Below are positions 1 to 8,088 of a stretch of DNA of 64,000 nucleotides, piece after piece (position 1 is the first letter of the stretch; each line of letters begins with the position of its first letter). Source of the stretch: Fulvivirga marina (GTDB lineage Bacteria; Bacteroidota; Bacteroidia; Cytophagales; Cyclobacteriaceae). Under the pieces are notes generated by a model, which ran no database searches, had not been told where the DNA came from, and worked only from the letters and a program-made list of their open reading frames with translations. The stretch spans positions 161,064 to 225,063 of the forward strand of contig NZ_JAEUGD010000043.1 in the NCBI RefSeq assembly GCF_016775155.1, written 5' to 3'. Made by a program: the position numbers and the translations under genes.

Positions 1-256
1 TAATCAATTCCCATGTTCCTACAAATAACAATACGGTCTGGGTGTAAGCAGCACAGATGGATAGTACTGTTAATGAAACCCCAATCGGGTGATGTACTGG
101 GTATACCCACATAAGCTGCAGTATGGCTGCCGCAGTAAGGAGGTATAGGGCGAAAGCCCACCAGCTGAAAGCCCAGATCTTAAGGTAGTGCTTGCGGTAT
201 ACATTAAATGTATATAGGAATAAAAGTGCGAGTATGATGCACCAAACACCTTGCAT
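1..256 (-). CDS. Membrane protein, N-terminal part only (runs off left edge)
   Basis: Reading the minus strand from an ATG at 256 gives about 85 residues that stay open to the window edge. The piece is rich in hydrophobic and aromatic residues and appears to hold three membrane-spanning segments (near residues 3-17, 28-48 and 58-80) joined by short loops with basic residues, such as YRKHYLKIW. This layout resembles the multi-span sensor part of some Bacteroidota histidine kinases or diguanylate cyclases, but the output domain lies outside the window, so the family is not assigned. The frame extends upstream to a TTG at 295, preceding a plausible extra amphipathic stretch, so the true start could be there. 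Confidence 0.55.
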   Translation of the reverse strand, partial: MQGVWCIILALLFLYTFNVYRKHYLKIWAFSWWAFALYLLTAAAILQLMWVYPVHHPIGVSLTVLSICAAYTQTVLLFVGTWELI

Positions 257-374
257 CAGATGCTGCGAAAAAAGTCTTATAGAAATCTCAGGCAATGGGG
301 AATGATTTTTTTTAAATTTCTTAAAAGGTAGTTACATGGGGCTGAGTTATCAAGAACTATTATAAATTAGCGGG

Positions 375-402
375 AAAAATAGTATGCTTGCATACTATTT
401 TT
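375..402. repeat. Perfect 13-bp palindrome between tRNA-Phe and the membrane protein
   Basis: Two 13-base arms (375-387 and 390-402) are exact inverted complements separated by only two bases. The outer part is A-rich on the left and T-rich on the right, so as RNA it would give a hairpin followed by a short U run in either direction. It lies upstream of the leftmost minus-strand gene. It could be a second terminator behind the tRNA, or an operator; the sequence does not decide. Confidence 0.5.
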
Positions 403-482
403 GGCATAAGTATTAATTTTAAGCCTATAATCTAAATTACCAAAAGAAACTCAACTGATGAAAAACGCTAATGATTTAAAAC

Positions 483-508
483 AAAAAAGTCCCGAATTTC
501 TTCGGGAC
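483..508 (-). terminator. Rho-independent terminator of tRNA-Phe
   Basis: On the minus strand an 8-bp stem (GTCCCGAA with TTCGGGAC, arms 501-508 and 489-496) with a four-base loop is followed by six T residues (488-483). It lies a few bases past the tRNA 3' end, so it ends the single-gene tRNA transcript. Confidence 0.85.
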
Positions 509-515
509 CTTGATG

Positions 516-588
516 TGGTGCTGAGTGGGCTCGAACCACCGACTCACGGATTTTCAGTCCGATGCTCTACCAACTGAGCTACAGCACC
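516..588 (-). tRNA. tRNA-Phe (anticodon GAA)
   Basis: The minus strand reads as a complete 73-base cloverleaf. The 7-bp acceptor stem pairs GGTGCTG (588-582) with CAGCACC (523-517), with discriminator A at 516. The D-loop has AGCTCAGTTGGTAGAGC, the anticodon loop has CTGAAAA with GAA in the anticodon position, and the T-loop contains GGTTCGAGCC. The CCA tail is not encoded, since the next bases are CAT. Its own promoter and terminator surround it, so it seems to be transcribed alone. Confidence 0.95.
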
Positions 589-589
589 G

Positions 590-621
590 TTGTAATGAGG
601 ATGCAAAACTATATAATTTTG
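590..621 (+). promoter_or_regulatory. Probable promoter of the Fe-S operon, divergent from tRNA-Phe
   Basis: TTG at 590-592 and TAATTTTG at 614-621 form a -33/-7 pair with a 21-base spacer, slightly long. The site overlaps the tRNA promoter on the other strand. Transcription would start near 627, which supports the ATG at 672 rather than a longer reading frame running back through the tRNA gene. Confidence 0.45.
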
Positions 622-634
622 TAATTGATGCAAA
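604..634 (-). promoter_or_regulatory. Promoter for tRNA-Phe, Bacteroidota type
   Basis: On the minus strand a TTTG (634-631) is followed by a 19-base spacer and TAGTTTTG (611-604). This matches the Bacteroidota primary sigma pattern TTTG-N19-TAnnTTTG exactly. Transcription would begin near 597, about ten bases before the tRNA 5' end at 588. Confidence 0.75.
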
Positions 635-671
635 TAAAAACACTAAATTTATACAGATAAATTTACTTCGA

Positions 672-2009
672 ATGGAATACATAGGACAAATAGCATTTGT
701 AATCGTACTTGGAACAGCCATATTTGTGCTGTTTAAACGCATTAAACGCATAAAAAGTAATATTAACCTAGGTAAGGATGTAGATATAAAAAATAATACA
801 TCCGAGCGGTGGAAGAACACATTTTTAATTGCCTTTGGTCAAAAGAAAATGTTTAAGAGACCCATTCCAGCTTTTCTTCACCTGTTGATCTATGTAGGCT
901 TTCTGGTCATCAACCTTGAGGTGCTGGAGTTTGTACTGGATGGGCTTTCTGGTCAACATCGTATTTTTGCTCCGTTTCTGGGAGGCATTTACCCGGTATT
1001 GATGAATATTTTTGAATTTCTGGCGGTAGCCGTGCTTTTCTCATGTACAGCTTTTCTGATTCGCAGGAATATTATTAAAGTCAAGCGATTTCATTCTCGT
1101 GAGATGACTTCTTGGCCAAAACTCGATGCAAACCTGATATTGGTTATTGAGATTGTACTTATGCTTGCTATTCTTACCATGAACGCAGCGGATCAATTAT
1201 TGCAACAACTGAACCCTGAGCATTATACCGCAACTGGTTCATTGTTCTTTAGCTCTTTTCTAATTCCTTTGTTTGAAGGAATGAACACGACAAGCCTTAT
1301 TTTTATTGAAAGGGCTGCATGGTGGTTTCATATAGTGGGCATTCTTGCTTTTGCAGTATACGTTACTTACTCTAAGCACTTACATATTTTCATGGCTTTT
1401 CCGAACACTTACTATAGCACACTTACACCTAAGGGGCAAATGAAAAACATGGATGCCGTAACTAACGAAGTAAACATGATGCTGGGGATACAGCCGGAAG
1501 GAGGTACACCACCGCCTGCACCGGAGGAAATAGGTAGGTTTGGTGCTAAAGACATCAATGATCTAACCTGGAAGAACTTGATGGACTCTTACGCCTGCAC
1601 GGAGTGTGGCCGTTGTACTTCGGAGTGTCCTGCTAATCAGACCGGAAAACTGTTGTCGCCGAGAAAAATAATGATGGATACTCGCGACAGAGTGGAAGAA
1701 GTGGGTAAAAGCCTTGCCGGGGGAGGTAAAGGTCTTGAAGATGGAAAGACGCTACTCCATGATTTTATTACCAAAGAAGAGATCAATGCCTGTACAAGTT
1801 GCCAAGCGTGTGTTGAGGCTTGTCCGGTGAGTATTGACCCGCTGGATATCATATATCAACTTAAAAGATATGTGGCTATGGAAGAGTCGGGCTCCCCTGC
1901 GAGCTGGAATAGCATGTTCCAAAACATTGAAACCAATTTTGCTCCATGGAAATTTGCCCCTACCGATAGGTTTAAATGGGCCGATAATCTGAAAAAAGAA
2001 GAAGCGTAA
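672..2009 (+). CDS. Membrane-bound 4Fe-4S dicluster oxidoreductase subunit
   Basis: This 445-residue protein joins a multi-span membrane part to a C-terminal 4Fe-4S module. The N-terminal half has about five hydrophobic segments; histidines in AFLHLLIY and AWWFHIVG, and later SKHLH, are placed as in NarI/HdrE-like heme b anchors. The C-terminal half carries two cluster motifs, CTECGRCTSECP and CTSCQACVEACP. The family resembles HdrD/GlpC-type iron-sulfur subunits, which pass electrons between a soluble donor and membrane quinone; the donor here is unknown. The frame is open upstream to 525 but that runs through the tRNA-Phe gene, so the ATG at 672 is chosen. The gene just downstream supplies the matching CCG-domain subunit. 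Confidence 0.85.
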   Translation: MEYIGQIAFVIVLGTAIFVLFKRIKRIKSNINLGKDVDIKNNTSERWKNTFLIAFGQKKMFKRPIPAFLHLLIYVGFLVINLEVLEFVLDGLSGQHRIFAPFLGGIYPVLMNIFEFLAVAVLFSCTAFLIRRNIIKVKRFHSREMTSWPKLDANLILVIEIVLMLAILTMNAADQLLQQLNPEHYTATGSLFFSSFLIPLFEGMNTTSLIFIERAAWWFHIVGILAFAVYVTYSKHLHIFMAFPNTYYSTLTPKGQMKNMDAVTNEVNMMLGIQPEGGTPPPAPEEIGRFGAKDINDLTWKNLMDSYACTECGRCTSECPANQTGKLLSPRKIMMDTRDRVEEVGKSLAGGGKGLEDGKTLLHDFITKEEINACTSCQACVEACPVSIDPLDIIYQLKRYVAMEESGSPASWNSMFQNIETNFAPWKFAPTDRFKWADNLKKEEA

Positions 2010-2042
2010 AAGAATTGACTAATAAAAAGATATCTATAAGCT

Positions 2043-2843
2043 ATGAGCGATAATACATATAATGTGCCTACCATGGCCGAAATGGCTGCAAAAGGAGAGT
2101 CTCCGGAAATATTGTTCTGGGTAGGCTGTGCTGGTTCTTATGACGACAGGTATAAAAACGTTACCCGCGCTTTTGTTAAAATATTAAATGTAGTTGGGGT
2201 TTCATTTGCAGTGCTTGGTCCTGAAGAAACTTGTACGGGCGATCCGGCAAGAAGAGCTGGCAATGAATTCCTCTTTCAAATGCAGGCCGTTTCAAATATT
2301 CAGGTATTGAACGGTTATAAAGTTAAAAAAGTAGTGACTGCTTGTCCGCATTGCTTTAATACATTAAAAAATGAGTATCCTGCATTAGGTGGAAATTATG
2401 AAGTAATTCATCACTCCACATTTTTACAGCAGTTGATCAATCAGGGAAAGGTTTCTTTGAAAGGAGGAGGAGAGTTTAAGGGAAGAAAGATCACCTATCA
2501 TGATTCATGTTATCTTGGTAGAGCAAACAATATTTATGAGGCACCCCGAGAGGTGCTTGAGGCGCTTGATGCTGAGTTAGTAGAAATGAAGCGTTGCAAG
2601 ACGAAAGGTTTTTGCTGTGGTGCAGGTGGCGGACAGATGTTTAAAGATGCAGAACCTGGTAATAAAGAAGTTAACGTTGAAAGAACTGAAGAGGCTTTGA
2701 GTACCGGTGCTGATACCATTGCGGTAGGTTGCCCCTTTTGCATGACTATGATGAGTGATGGTGTAAAAAATAAAGAGAAGGAAGCAGATGTGAAAGTGAA
2801 GGACTTGGCCGAACTTATTGCGGAAGGCTTGGGTGAGAAATAA
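2043..2843 (+). CDS. CCG-domain (HdrB/GlpC-like) iron-sulfur oxidoreductase subunit
   Basis: This 266-residue soluble protein has the two-domain layout of the cysteine-rich CCG family. The first domain has VGCAGSYDDR and later CPHCFNTL. The second has HDSCYLGR, then the signature CCGAGGG, then GCPFCMTMM. Such domains bind a noncubane 4Fe-4S centre in heterodisulfide reductase HdrB and in lactate or glycerol-3-phosphate oxidase subunits. It starts 33 bases after the membrane 4Fe-4S subunit, so the two very likely form one complex at the inner membrane. The substrate is not evident; an acyl-CoA/ETF-linked or lactate-like role is possible but not shown. Confidence 0.88.
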   Translation: MSDNTYNVPTMAEMAAKGESPEILFWVGCAGSYDDRYKNVTRAFVKILNVVGVSFAVLGPEETCTGDPARRAGNEFLFQMQAVSNIQVLNGYKVKKVVTACPHCFNTLKNEYPALGGNYEVIHHSTFLQQLINQGKVSLKGGGEFKGRKITYHDSCYLGRANNIYEAPREVLEALDAELVEMKRCKTKGFCCGAGGGQMFKDAEPGNKEVNVERTEEALSTGADTIAVGCPFCMTMMSDGVKNKEKEADVKVKDLAELIAEGLGEK

Positions 2844-2854
2844 AAGCTAATTAA

Positions 2855-2879
2855 AAGCCCGGGTTCAGTATCCGGGCTT
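2855..2879. terminator. Bidirectional terminator between convergent operons
   Basis: An 8-bp stem (AAGCCCGG 2855-2862, CCGGGCTT 2872-2879) lies between the Fe-S operon and the convergent DM13/two-component operon. The minus strand continues CTTTTAATT, a better U tract than the plus side, so it probably serves both. Confidence 0.65.
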
Positions 2880-2915
2880 AATCTTGAAAAGCTAAACAAC
2901 AATTATTCTGTTCCT

Positions 2916-3791
2916 CTACTTTTTAAACTCATAAGCCAGTCCAAGCGAGATGATTCCTGAGCTATAGAGGTTAGCTCTTTCTATAATCAAATCCATATAC
3001 CTAAAATAGCCAACGTTAAGGCTGATGGCATTGTAAACCTCAACTGCAGATTTAATCTCCAGAGCTGTAAACTCCGTACCTTCACCCCTTACAAAATCTA
3101 CTGCTGCCCCACTTCCTAAAGACTTCTGGAAAGACAAGCCTCCAATGAGCCAAACTTTTGAGCCTATGATGATGCCAACTTCGGTACCACCCATTGCCTG
3201 GTGGGTGAAATCAACGCCTTCATATTGGGTTCTGTAATTAAATGTGGAATATACCGATGCATAGGCAGGGATAGGGTAAAATGAATGGGATGCGGCTGCC
3301 GTTAACCTAAAATTCCATTCACCATCACCAGCGGGTAAGTTAATCTGCTCAAAGCTATTTTCTTTATTTTGTGCATAGTTATTGGCCTTAGCTATTGGTA
3401 TATCTGTAACCAGACTTACTGATATAGGTATCTTGCCCTGAAATATACCATACTTAAAGCCAATGGGGAGGTCGCCCAAAGCGGTAATTTTTTCAGTGGT
3501 TTGAAAGTACTGATGTTTGATCACGGGTCCATAACTAATTATTGTAAACCGATCGGTTATCCCATATTCTCCATAAAGCCCGGTAACAGACTGTACAAAT
3601 TCAGAGGTCTTTAACTGTTCGCCGGAAAGGTTGAAATAGTTATCAGACTTGCCATGGTTTGTTTGTACTTTCAAATAGTACTCTCCTTTTTTACGGGTCC
3701 AGCCGCTTTGTGCCTGTACCGTTGAGAAACAAAGGAATGCTGCCCCCAATGCCAGGGACATGCATTTGCCTTTTATACTTCGACTGTTCAT
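2916..3791 (-). CDS. Outer-membrane beta-barrel protein, second copy of DM13 module
   Basis: The 291-residue product has a signal peptide (hydrophobic run near residues 11-27, likely cut after VQA) and then alternating hydrophobic and polar strands rich in Gly, Tyr and Phe, ending in LGLAYEFKK. That pattern fits an outer-membrane beta-barrel similar to the putative transporter barrels of Bacteroidota. Phrases such as GEYYLKVQ, YGITDRFTIISYGPV and AGDGEWNFRL line up with DIFLKLSQW, YGFTDRLTGILYFPF and TGDGEFNQMI in the barrel at 4328-5188, so they are paralogues. It is the last gene of the operon, 5 bases after its DM13 lipoprotein partner. The substrate is unknown. Confidence 0.72.
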   Translation of the reverse strand: MNSRSIKGKCMSLALGAAFLCFSTVQAQSGWTRKKGEYYLKVQTNHGKSDNYFNLSGEQLKTSEFVQSVTGLYGEYGITDRFTIISYGPVIKHQYFQTTEKITALGDLPIGFKYGIFQGKIPISVSLVTDIPIAKANNYAQNKENSFEQINLPAGDGEWNFRLTAAASHSFYPIPAYASVYSTFNYRTQYEGVDFTHQAMGGTEVGIIIGSKVWLIGGLSFQKSLGSGAAVDFVRGEGTEFTALEIKSAVEVYNAISLNVGYFRYMDLIIERANLYSSGIISLGLAYEFKK

Positions 3792-3796
3792 GGAAG

Positions 3797-4246
3797 TTAA
3801 TTCAATTCAGCGTACCCGAAAGGGATATTTGCGGAACCGCACCATAGGATCACATGAGTGAACTTACTGGCTGCAGCTGGATCTAACATGAAGTAATTTT
3901 CACCAGTAGAGCTTACGGGGCCGATGAGCCTAAGATCAGGGTTGCCACTGCTAGGGTCAGCTTTATATTCGCTGGAAGTGGACAGGTAAACGGTTACCGT
4001 TCCGGTAGCAAGATTAGTAGAAAAGTCAGCAGCAAAATGCAAAAACTGGATGCCGTTTTCGTCAGTACCTAATTGGGCGGTACCTGTACTTCCCGTGTCA
4101 TTCTGCTCAACAAAAATACCATTTTTTGCTGTCGTAAAGCTTCCCTGAGGCATGCTGGTATCAATTAGTATTTCTTCCGTATCGTCATTGCTACAAGCAA
4201 TGCATAGCGTGATGGGTATGATTAGTATTCCGAGTTTTTTTAACAT
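3797..4246 (-). CDS. DM13-domain lipoprotein
   Basis: This 149-residue product begins with a lipoprotein signal (lipobox near ITLCIAC, Cys around residue 18) and continues as a single DM13-like domain from about residue 34. The domain shows the usual order: a G-TAQL opening, an LHFAADF strand, VTVYLSTS, a Gly-rich turn and the ending VILWCGSANIPFGYAEL. The cysteine in ILWC matches the nearly invariant DM13 cysteine, proposed in the literature to act in redox or prosthetic-group binding. It is expected in the outer or inner membrane, facing the periplasm or surface. It precedes a barrel gene by 5 bases, and a predicted response-regulator box lies just upstream at 4294-4310. Confidence 0.75.
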   Translation of the reverse strand: MLKKLGILIIPITLCIACSNDDTEEILIDTSMPQGSFTTAKNGIFVEQNDTGSTGTAQLGTDENGIQFLHFAADFSTNLATGTVTVYLSTSSEYKADPSSGNPDLRLIGPVSSTGENYFMLDPAAASKFTHVILWCGSANIPFGYAELN

Positions 4247-4276
4247 GGTTTTAAAATTTTCTGTTTAACATATTAT

Positions 4277-4310
4277 CAAAAGTCGGCTTCAAGTATCACG
4301 GAATTATCAC
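4277..4310 (-). promoter_or_regulatory. Predicted response-regulator box and -7 element of second DM13 module
   Basis: On the minus strand two GTGATA hexamers (4310-4305 and 4299-4294) lie 11 bp apart as direct repeats, followed after 9 bp by GACTTTTG (4284-4277), one base off TAnnTTTG. Eleven-bp direct repeats are the usual target of OmpR/PhoB-type regulators, and their place over the -33 region fits activation. The same array, with the same spacings, precedes the regulator gene at 8089-8122. Confidence 0.65.
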
Positions 4311-4327
4311 GAAAGCATAACGTAAGT

Positions 4328-5188
4328 CTAAAGCTTTAAAAAGGCGCCAACAGAGTAACTGGGATTGGCAAAAATTAGCTGCCCTGAAAAGGCAGTGCCA
4401 TATGAGGCTGAAATTCCAAATGCTTTTGTGAAGTTAAAGGCGATCTCAGGAGAAAACGAAGTGTATTCCGTATTGTTTGCAAAAAGGCTTGTGCCAATAG
4501 CAATGAAGTTATCAGCCCCATTATCAAAAGACTTAACTCCAAAAAGTCTGGCTATGAGTGTTACCTTGCCTATAGTAATGCCTGCCTCTGCTCCATAACG
4601 GAACTCGTCGGAGTAGTCATTGGTGCGGTTGTTAATACCTGCCTTTAATGAAAAGAAAGGGTCAAATTCACCCATTTTAAATGCTTTGCTGACATCAATA
4701 GATATCATTTGGTTGAATTCACCATCTCCGGTTTGTAACGAACCATCTCTCCCACCATTGTCATTTCCGAGGGGTATGCCGAGGGTTAAGGTGGCGCTTA
4801 CAACGATTGGCTTGTTAGTGATCAATCCATATTTTATACTTAAATCAGTATCACCCAAAGAATTTATGGCATCGCCCTCAGCAATGAGTTGCCCAGTTGT
4901 ACCCGAAACTAGCTCATTTAATGTAGCCCGGCTAAAAAAAGGAAAATAGAGTATACCTGTTAGCCGGTCAGTAAAGCCATACTCGGCATAGATACTGGTA
5001 TTGTATGTTCCTCTGGTGAGGTTTGGGTCAATCATACCCGTATTGGTGTAATGTTGGTCTGAAACTACCCACCACTGGCTGAGTTTAAGGAATATATCTC
5101 CCCTTGGCTGGGGCCAGCCCCCTCCCGCCGAAGCTTCCGTGCTGAACAATGCCAGGGCAATAGCAAAAGTAATTTTGAAGATCTTCAT
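4328..5188 (-). CDS. Outer-membrane beta-barrel protein, first copy of DM13 module
   Basis: The 286-residue product has a clear signal peptide (MKIFKITFAIALALFSTEASA, cut before GGGW) and a body of short amphipathic strands, ending with a hydrophobic VGAFLKL typical of outer-membrane barrels. It is the paralogue of the barrel at 2916-3791, sharing the early LK-strand, the YGFTDRLTG turn and the GDGEFN region. The ATG lies 4 bases after the stop of the preceding Big2/DM13 lipoprotein gene, so the two are co-translated. It may form a pore or docking barrel for the lipoprotein; this is inference from pairing only. Confidence 0.72.
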   Translation of the reverse strand: MKIFKITFAIALALFSTEASAGGGWPQPRGDIFLKLSQWWVVSDQHYTNTGMIDPNLTRGTYNTSIYAEYGFTDRLTGILYFPFFSRATLNELVSGTTGQLIAEGDAINSLGDTDLSIKYGLITNKPIVVSATLTLGIPLGNDNGGRDGSLQTGDGEFNQMISIDVSKAFKMGEFDPFFSLKAGINNRTNDYSDEFRYGAEAGITIGKVTLIARLFGVKSFDNGADNFIAIGTSLFANNTEYTSFSPEIAFNFTKAFGISASYGTAFSGQLIFANPSYSVGAFLKL

Positions 5189-5192
5189 TTGT

Positions 5193-5849
5193 TTAAGGGT
5201 TTAGTTTGCCGTTACCTACAGGTACTACAAAAGGTTTGCAGTAAAATAATACTATGTTATACTGGAAAAGATCTGAGGTTGTACTTATTTCGTAGGACTG
5301 CGCACCACTGAATTTTGCAACTTTTGCCACCTCCAGAGCTCCATTAATTGTGTTAATATTGTTGGAGAGGTAGACATACAATCCGGGAAGTGCAGAAGTA
5401 GTGTTAAAGTTATCGGCAAATTCCAGGATAAGACCGTTTGCCCCCTTTTTGAGTATTACATCGCCAGAAAGTGGGTAAGAACTTACCGTTGATAATGATG
5501 CTGTTCGTTGTTCTACTTCTCCACTGGTTTCGTTGCTGGCAGTTATTTTCAGAGCGGCGCTAATACCCTCCGCAAGTACATTGAGTGTAACAGTACCGGT
5601 TTTAAGAGCTGTGGCCAGGCCTGTATTGTCAATCGAAATGATAGACTCATCGGACGAAGTCCATACAAAAACCACTTGCTCTTCCTTGCCGATATTGTTG
5701 AAGTACTTTGCCGAAAACTGATGCGTTTCCCCTACTTTTAATGATGTCAGAGGGCTTTCAATAACTATTTTCTCCTCCATTTCATCATCTATGATATCTG
5801 TTCCAATACAGCCAGTAAGGATTAATAGTATTGCAAATATTCTTTTCAT
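5193..5849 (-). CDS. Lipoprotein with Big2-like Ig domain and DM13-like domain
   Basis: The 218-residue product has a short lipoprotein signal with lipobox LILTGC (Cys at residue 14). Residues about 30-105 look like a bacterial Ig-like (Big2) domain: LKVGETHQFSAKY, WTSSDESIISI, GLATALKTGTVTLNV. Residues about 125-218 look like a DM13 domain: PLSGDVILKKG, LILEFADNF, LYVYLSNN and the ending IVLFYCKPFVVPVGNGKL, with the expected cysteine. It is the longer relative of the lipoprotein at 3797-4246. The ATG overlaps the histidine-kinase stop by 4 bases (ATGA), so this surface protein is directly coupled to the two-component system. Confidence 0.75.
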   Translation of the reverse strand: MKRIFAILLILTGCIGTDIIDDEMEEKIVIESPLTSLKVGETHQFSAKYFNNIGKEEQVVFVWTSSDESIISIDNTGLATALKTGTVTLNVLAEGISAALKITASNETSGEVEQRTASLSTVSSYPLSGDVILKKGANGLILEFADNFNTTSALPGLYVYLSNNINTINGALEVAKVAKFSGAQSYEISTTSDLFQYNIVLFYCKPFVVPVGNGKLNP

Positions 5850-7330
5850 GATTGAGCGGTTTGGTATTGTGGCAGTTGAAATGAGAAAGTAGTACCGTAA
5901 TTGACTTTACTACTCAGATGAATCGTAGCATTATGAATTTCCAGAATTTTTTTAACAATGGCTAGTCCTAATCCCGTGTTGTTATTGTCCAGGCTGATAC
6001 GCTTATCTCCAATATGATAACGGTCAAATATGAACGGGATCTGATCTTTGGGTATACCGGGACCGGAGTCAGAAACCCTGATTTCAACGTATTGATCACC
6101 CTGACCTACCTCTACTTCTATTTTTCCTCTTTCTGGGGTGAATTTTAGCGCGTTATCTATCAGGTTTTGTAACACCCGTTCTATTAACCCAACATCTGCA
6201 AGTACTAATGTATTGCTCTGGTGTTTGGAGGTTACTAACTCAATATTCTTCTGTCGGGCCAAAAGCTGGAATTTTTGACTGATATCGTTAATTAGCTCCT
6301 GTATAAAGAAAGGCTCTTTTTTAGGACTGACCTGCTTAGATTCAAGCTTCGAAAGTTCAAATAACTCATTCACCAGCTTTCTTAGCTTTTCGGTGCTTTC
6401 GAGTATGATTTTCAGGTACTTTTCACGGTCCTCTTCAGAAAGTGTTTTCCGTTTGATTATTAAGGTTTCAATGTAGCCATGTATAACCGCCAGAGGAGTG
6501 CGCAGATCATGCGAGACATTGCCAACAAGCTCCCTACGCAGGTTTTCCATGGATTTCAAATTTTCAATGTTACCTACAATGGTATCAGCCATTTCATTAA
6601 ATGCCAGGGCCAGATCATGAATACCTCCTTCTGACCTAACAGGTATCCGGGCACTCATTTCACCATTTTGAAAGCGCTTGACACTTTGTATTATGCGGTT
6701 GATGTTACGGGTGATAAGCCAGATGACCAAAAGCCCAAGGATCAGTGCTACAAACAAAGTAGTAAAGATTGCTCTGCCGCCGAGGCGTAGAATATAACTG
6801 TTCCTCATATATGCTGATACGGAGTCATATTCTTCGCTTGCCAATACTACGTAAACATATCCCAGGATTTGATCATTCTCCTGTATTGGGGCTGCTGAGA
6901 AAACCTTGTGAATGCCGGGGTTTCTTGGGTCGTCACCAACAATGTACTTTTGGTCTTCAGAGCGGATGAATTGACGAACGGGAGTCAGGTCTACAGCATC
7001 CATTTTCACTTTTTTGTATGGGGCCACATACGACAATATTTTGCCTTTTGGATCAAGTATATATACTTCTATACTTGGGTTGATGGCCATCATATGATGC
7101 ATGATGTCATGCGTTGCGCTTTCCGAAAGCTCTCCATTGATAAATGGCTTTACTTCAGTGATGATGTGCTCGGCAATACTTGCATTCAGTGCCTGATTTT
7201 TTTCCTGGACATACTTTTCAGCCAGCGTGGCGGTAATAAAAATATAAGAGAAGCCGACAATTAGCAAAAGTCCGACTAGGGTGAGGGAGATTTTCCAAAA
7301 AAAACCCAGGCTGGTATTTTTAATTTTCAT
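5846..7330 (-). CDS. Sensor histidine kinase (HAMP-HisKA-HATPase)
   Basis: This 494-residue inner-membrane kinase has a first membrane segment near residues 11-33, a periplasmic sensor region of about 150 residues, a second segment near 187-209, a HAMP linker and the kinase core. The H box is NVSHDLRTPLAVIHGY, the N box LIDNALKFTP, and the G boxes VSDSGPGIP and NTGLGLAIVKKI. All key residues are present. It overlaps the regulator gene upstream by 11 bases and the Big2/DM13 lipoprotein gene downstream by 4 bases. The stimulus is unknown; because its operon otherwise encodes DM13 lipoproteins and barrels, it probably senses an envelope or redox-related condition (inference). Confidence 0.92.
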   Translation of the reverse strand: MKIKNTSLGFFWKISLTLVGLLLIVGFSYIFITATLAEKYVQEKNQALNASIAEHIITEVKPFINGELSESATHDIMHHMMAINPSIEVYILDPKGKILSYVAPYKKVKMDAVDLTPVRQFIRSEDQKYIVGDDPRNPGIHKVFSAAPIQENDQILGYVYVVLASEEYDSVSAYMRNSYILRLGGRAIFTTLFVALILGLLVIWLITRNINRIIQSVKRFQNGEMSARIPVRSEGGIHDLALAFNEMADTIVGNIENLKSMENLRRELVGNVSHDLRTPLAVIHGYIETLIIKRKTLSEEDREKYLKIILESTEKLRKLVNELFELSKLESKQVSPKKEPFFIQELINDISQKFQLLARQKNIELVTSKHQSNTLVLADVGLIERVLQNLIDNALKFTPERGKIEVEVGQGDQYVEIRVSDSGPGIPKDQIPFIFDRYHIGDKRISLDNNNTGLGLAIVKKILEIHNATIHLSSKVNYGTTFSFQLPQYQTAQS

Positions 7331-8045
7331 TTTTAAACTGGTTTATTTCGGAAATCTCATCATTGAACCTGTAGCCTATTCCCCAGGTAGTAAGAATGTA
7401 TTCGGGGTTGTTCAGGTTCTTTTCTACTTTGGCTCGAAGGCGATTGATGTGAGAGTTTACTGTGTGTTCATAGCCTTCAAATTCATACCCCCAAATGATA
7501 CTTAGAAGGCGGTCACGTGAATAACTTTTGCCAGGGTTAGAGGCTAACAGGTAGAGCAGGTCAAATTCTTTTGGAGTAAGGTCAATTCTTTCTCCATCCC
7601 GTAGCACCTTCCTTTTGGATTGGTCTATCGTCAATGCTCCATGCTTGATTATTCGGGTGTCTTCTTTGGGCGTGTTAAGCATTTGTACCCTTCTAAAAAT
7701 GGCCTTTACCCGAGCAATAAATTCCCTCACACTGAAGGGTTTGGTTAAATAATCATCTGCACCGGTCTCAAGTCCCAGTATTTTATCAATTTCTTCTGAT
7801 CGTGCAGTCAGCATCAATATGGGCGTATCAATATCATTGGCTCGGAGGTCTCGGCAGATCTCTATACCGTCTTTATCTGGTAACATTAAGTCTAATATAA
7901 TGAGGTCCAGAACTTCGGTTAGAGCCATTTGGTAACCTGTATTCCCATTTTGTGCCATTTTTAAATGGCAACCTAAATCGCTTAAATGGATTTCAAGTAA
8001 ATCCTTTATATGAGCATCATCCTCTATAAGCAGTACCTTTTTCAT
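7320..8045 (-). CDS. OmpR-family response regulator
   Basis: The 241-residue protein has an N-terminal receiver domain with the acidic pocket (LLIEDD), phospho-acceptor Asp in LIILDLMLPDKDG, conserved Thr in MLTARS and Lys in YLTKPF, then a winged-helix Trans_reg_C domain from about residue 130 (LTPKEFDLLYLLASNPG, RDRLLSIIWGYEF, VNSHINRLRAKVEKN). It is first in a six-gene minus-strand operon with its kinase. The 11-bp spaced GTGATA repeats upstream of its start, and again before the second DM13 module, are the likely binding sites, implying positive autoregulation. Confidence 0.93.
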   Translation of the reverse strand: MKKVLLIEDDAHIKDLLEIHLSDLGCHLKMAQNGNTGYQMALTEVLDLIILDLMLPDKDGIEICRDLRANDIDTPILMLTARSEEIDKILGLETGADDYLTKPFSVREFIARVKAIFRRVQMLNTPKEDTRIIKHGALTIDQSKRKVLRDGERIDLTPKEFDLLYLLASNPGKSYSRDRLLSIIWGYEFEGYEHTVNSHINRLRAKVEKNLNNPEYILTTWGIGYRFNDEISEINQFKNEN

Positions 8046-8088
8046 GTATGATTATTTCCCTAGATCACAAGCCGGACTTATTCCTTAG

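Noticed and set aside
525..671. Longer start of the Fe-S membrane subunit at 525
   Set aside because: That stretch runs antisense through the tRNA-Phe gene and its promoter; the promoter at 590-621 and the sequence from the ATG at 672 support the shorter protein.
554..820. Minus-strand reading frame of 88 residues through tRNA-Phe
   Set aside because: It overlaps the tRNA and the start of the Fe-S gene, has low-complexity composition and no start signal.
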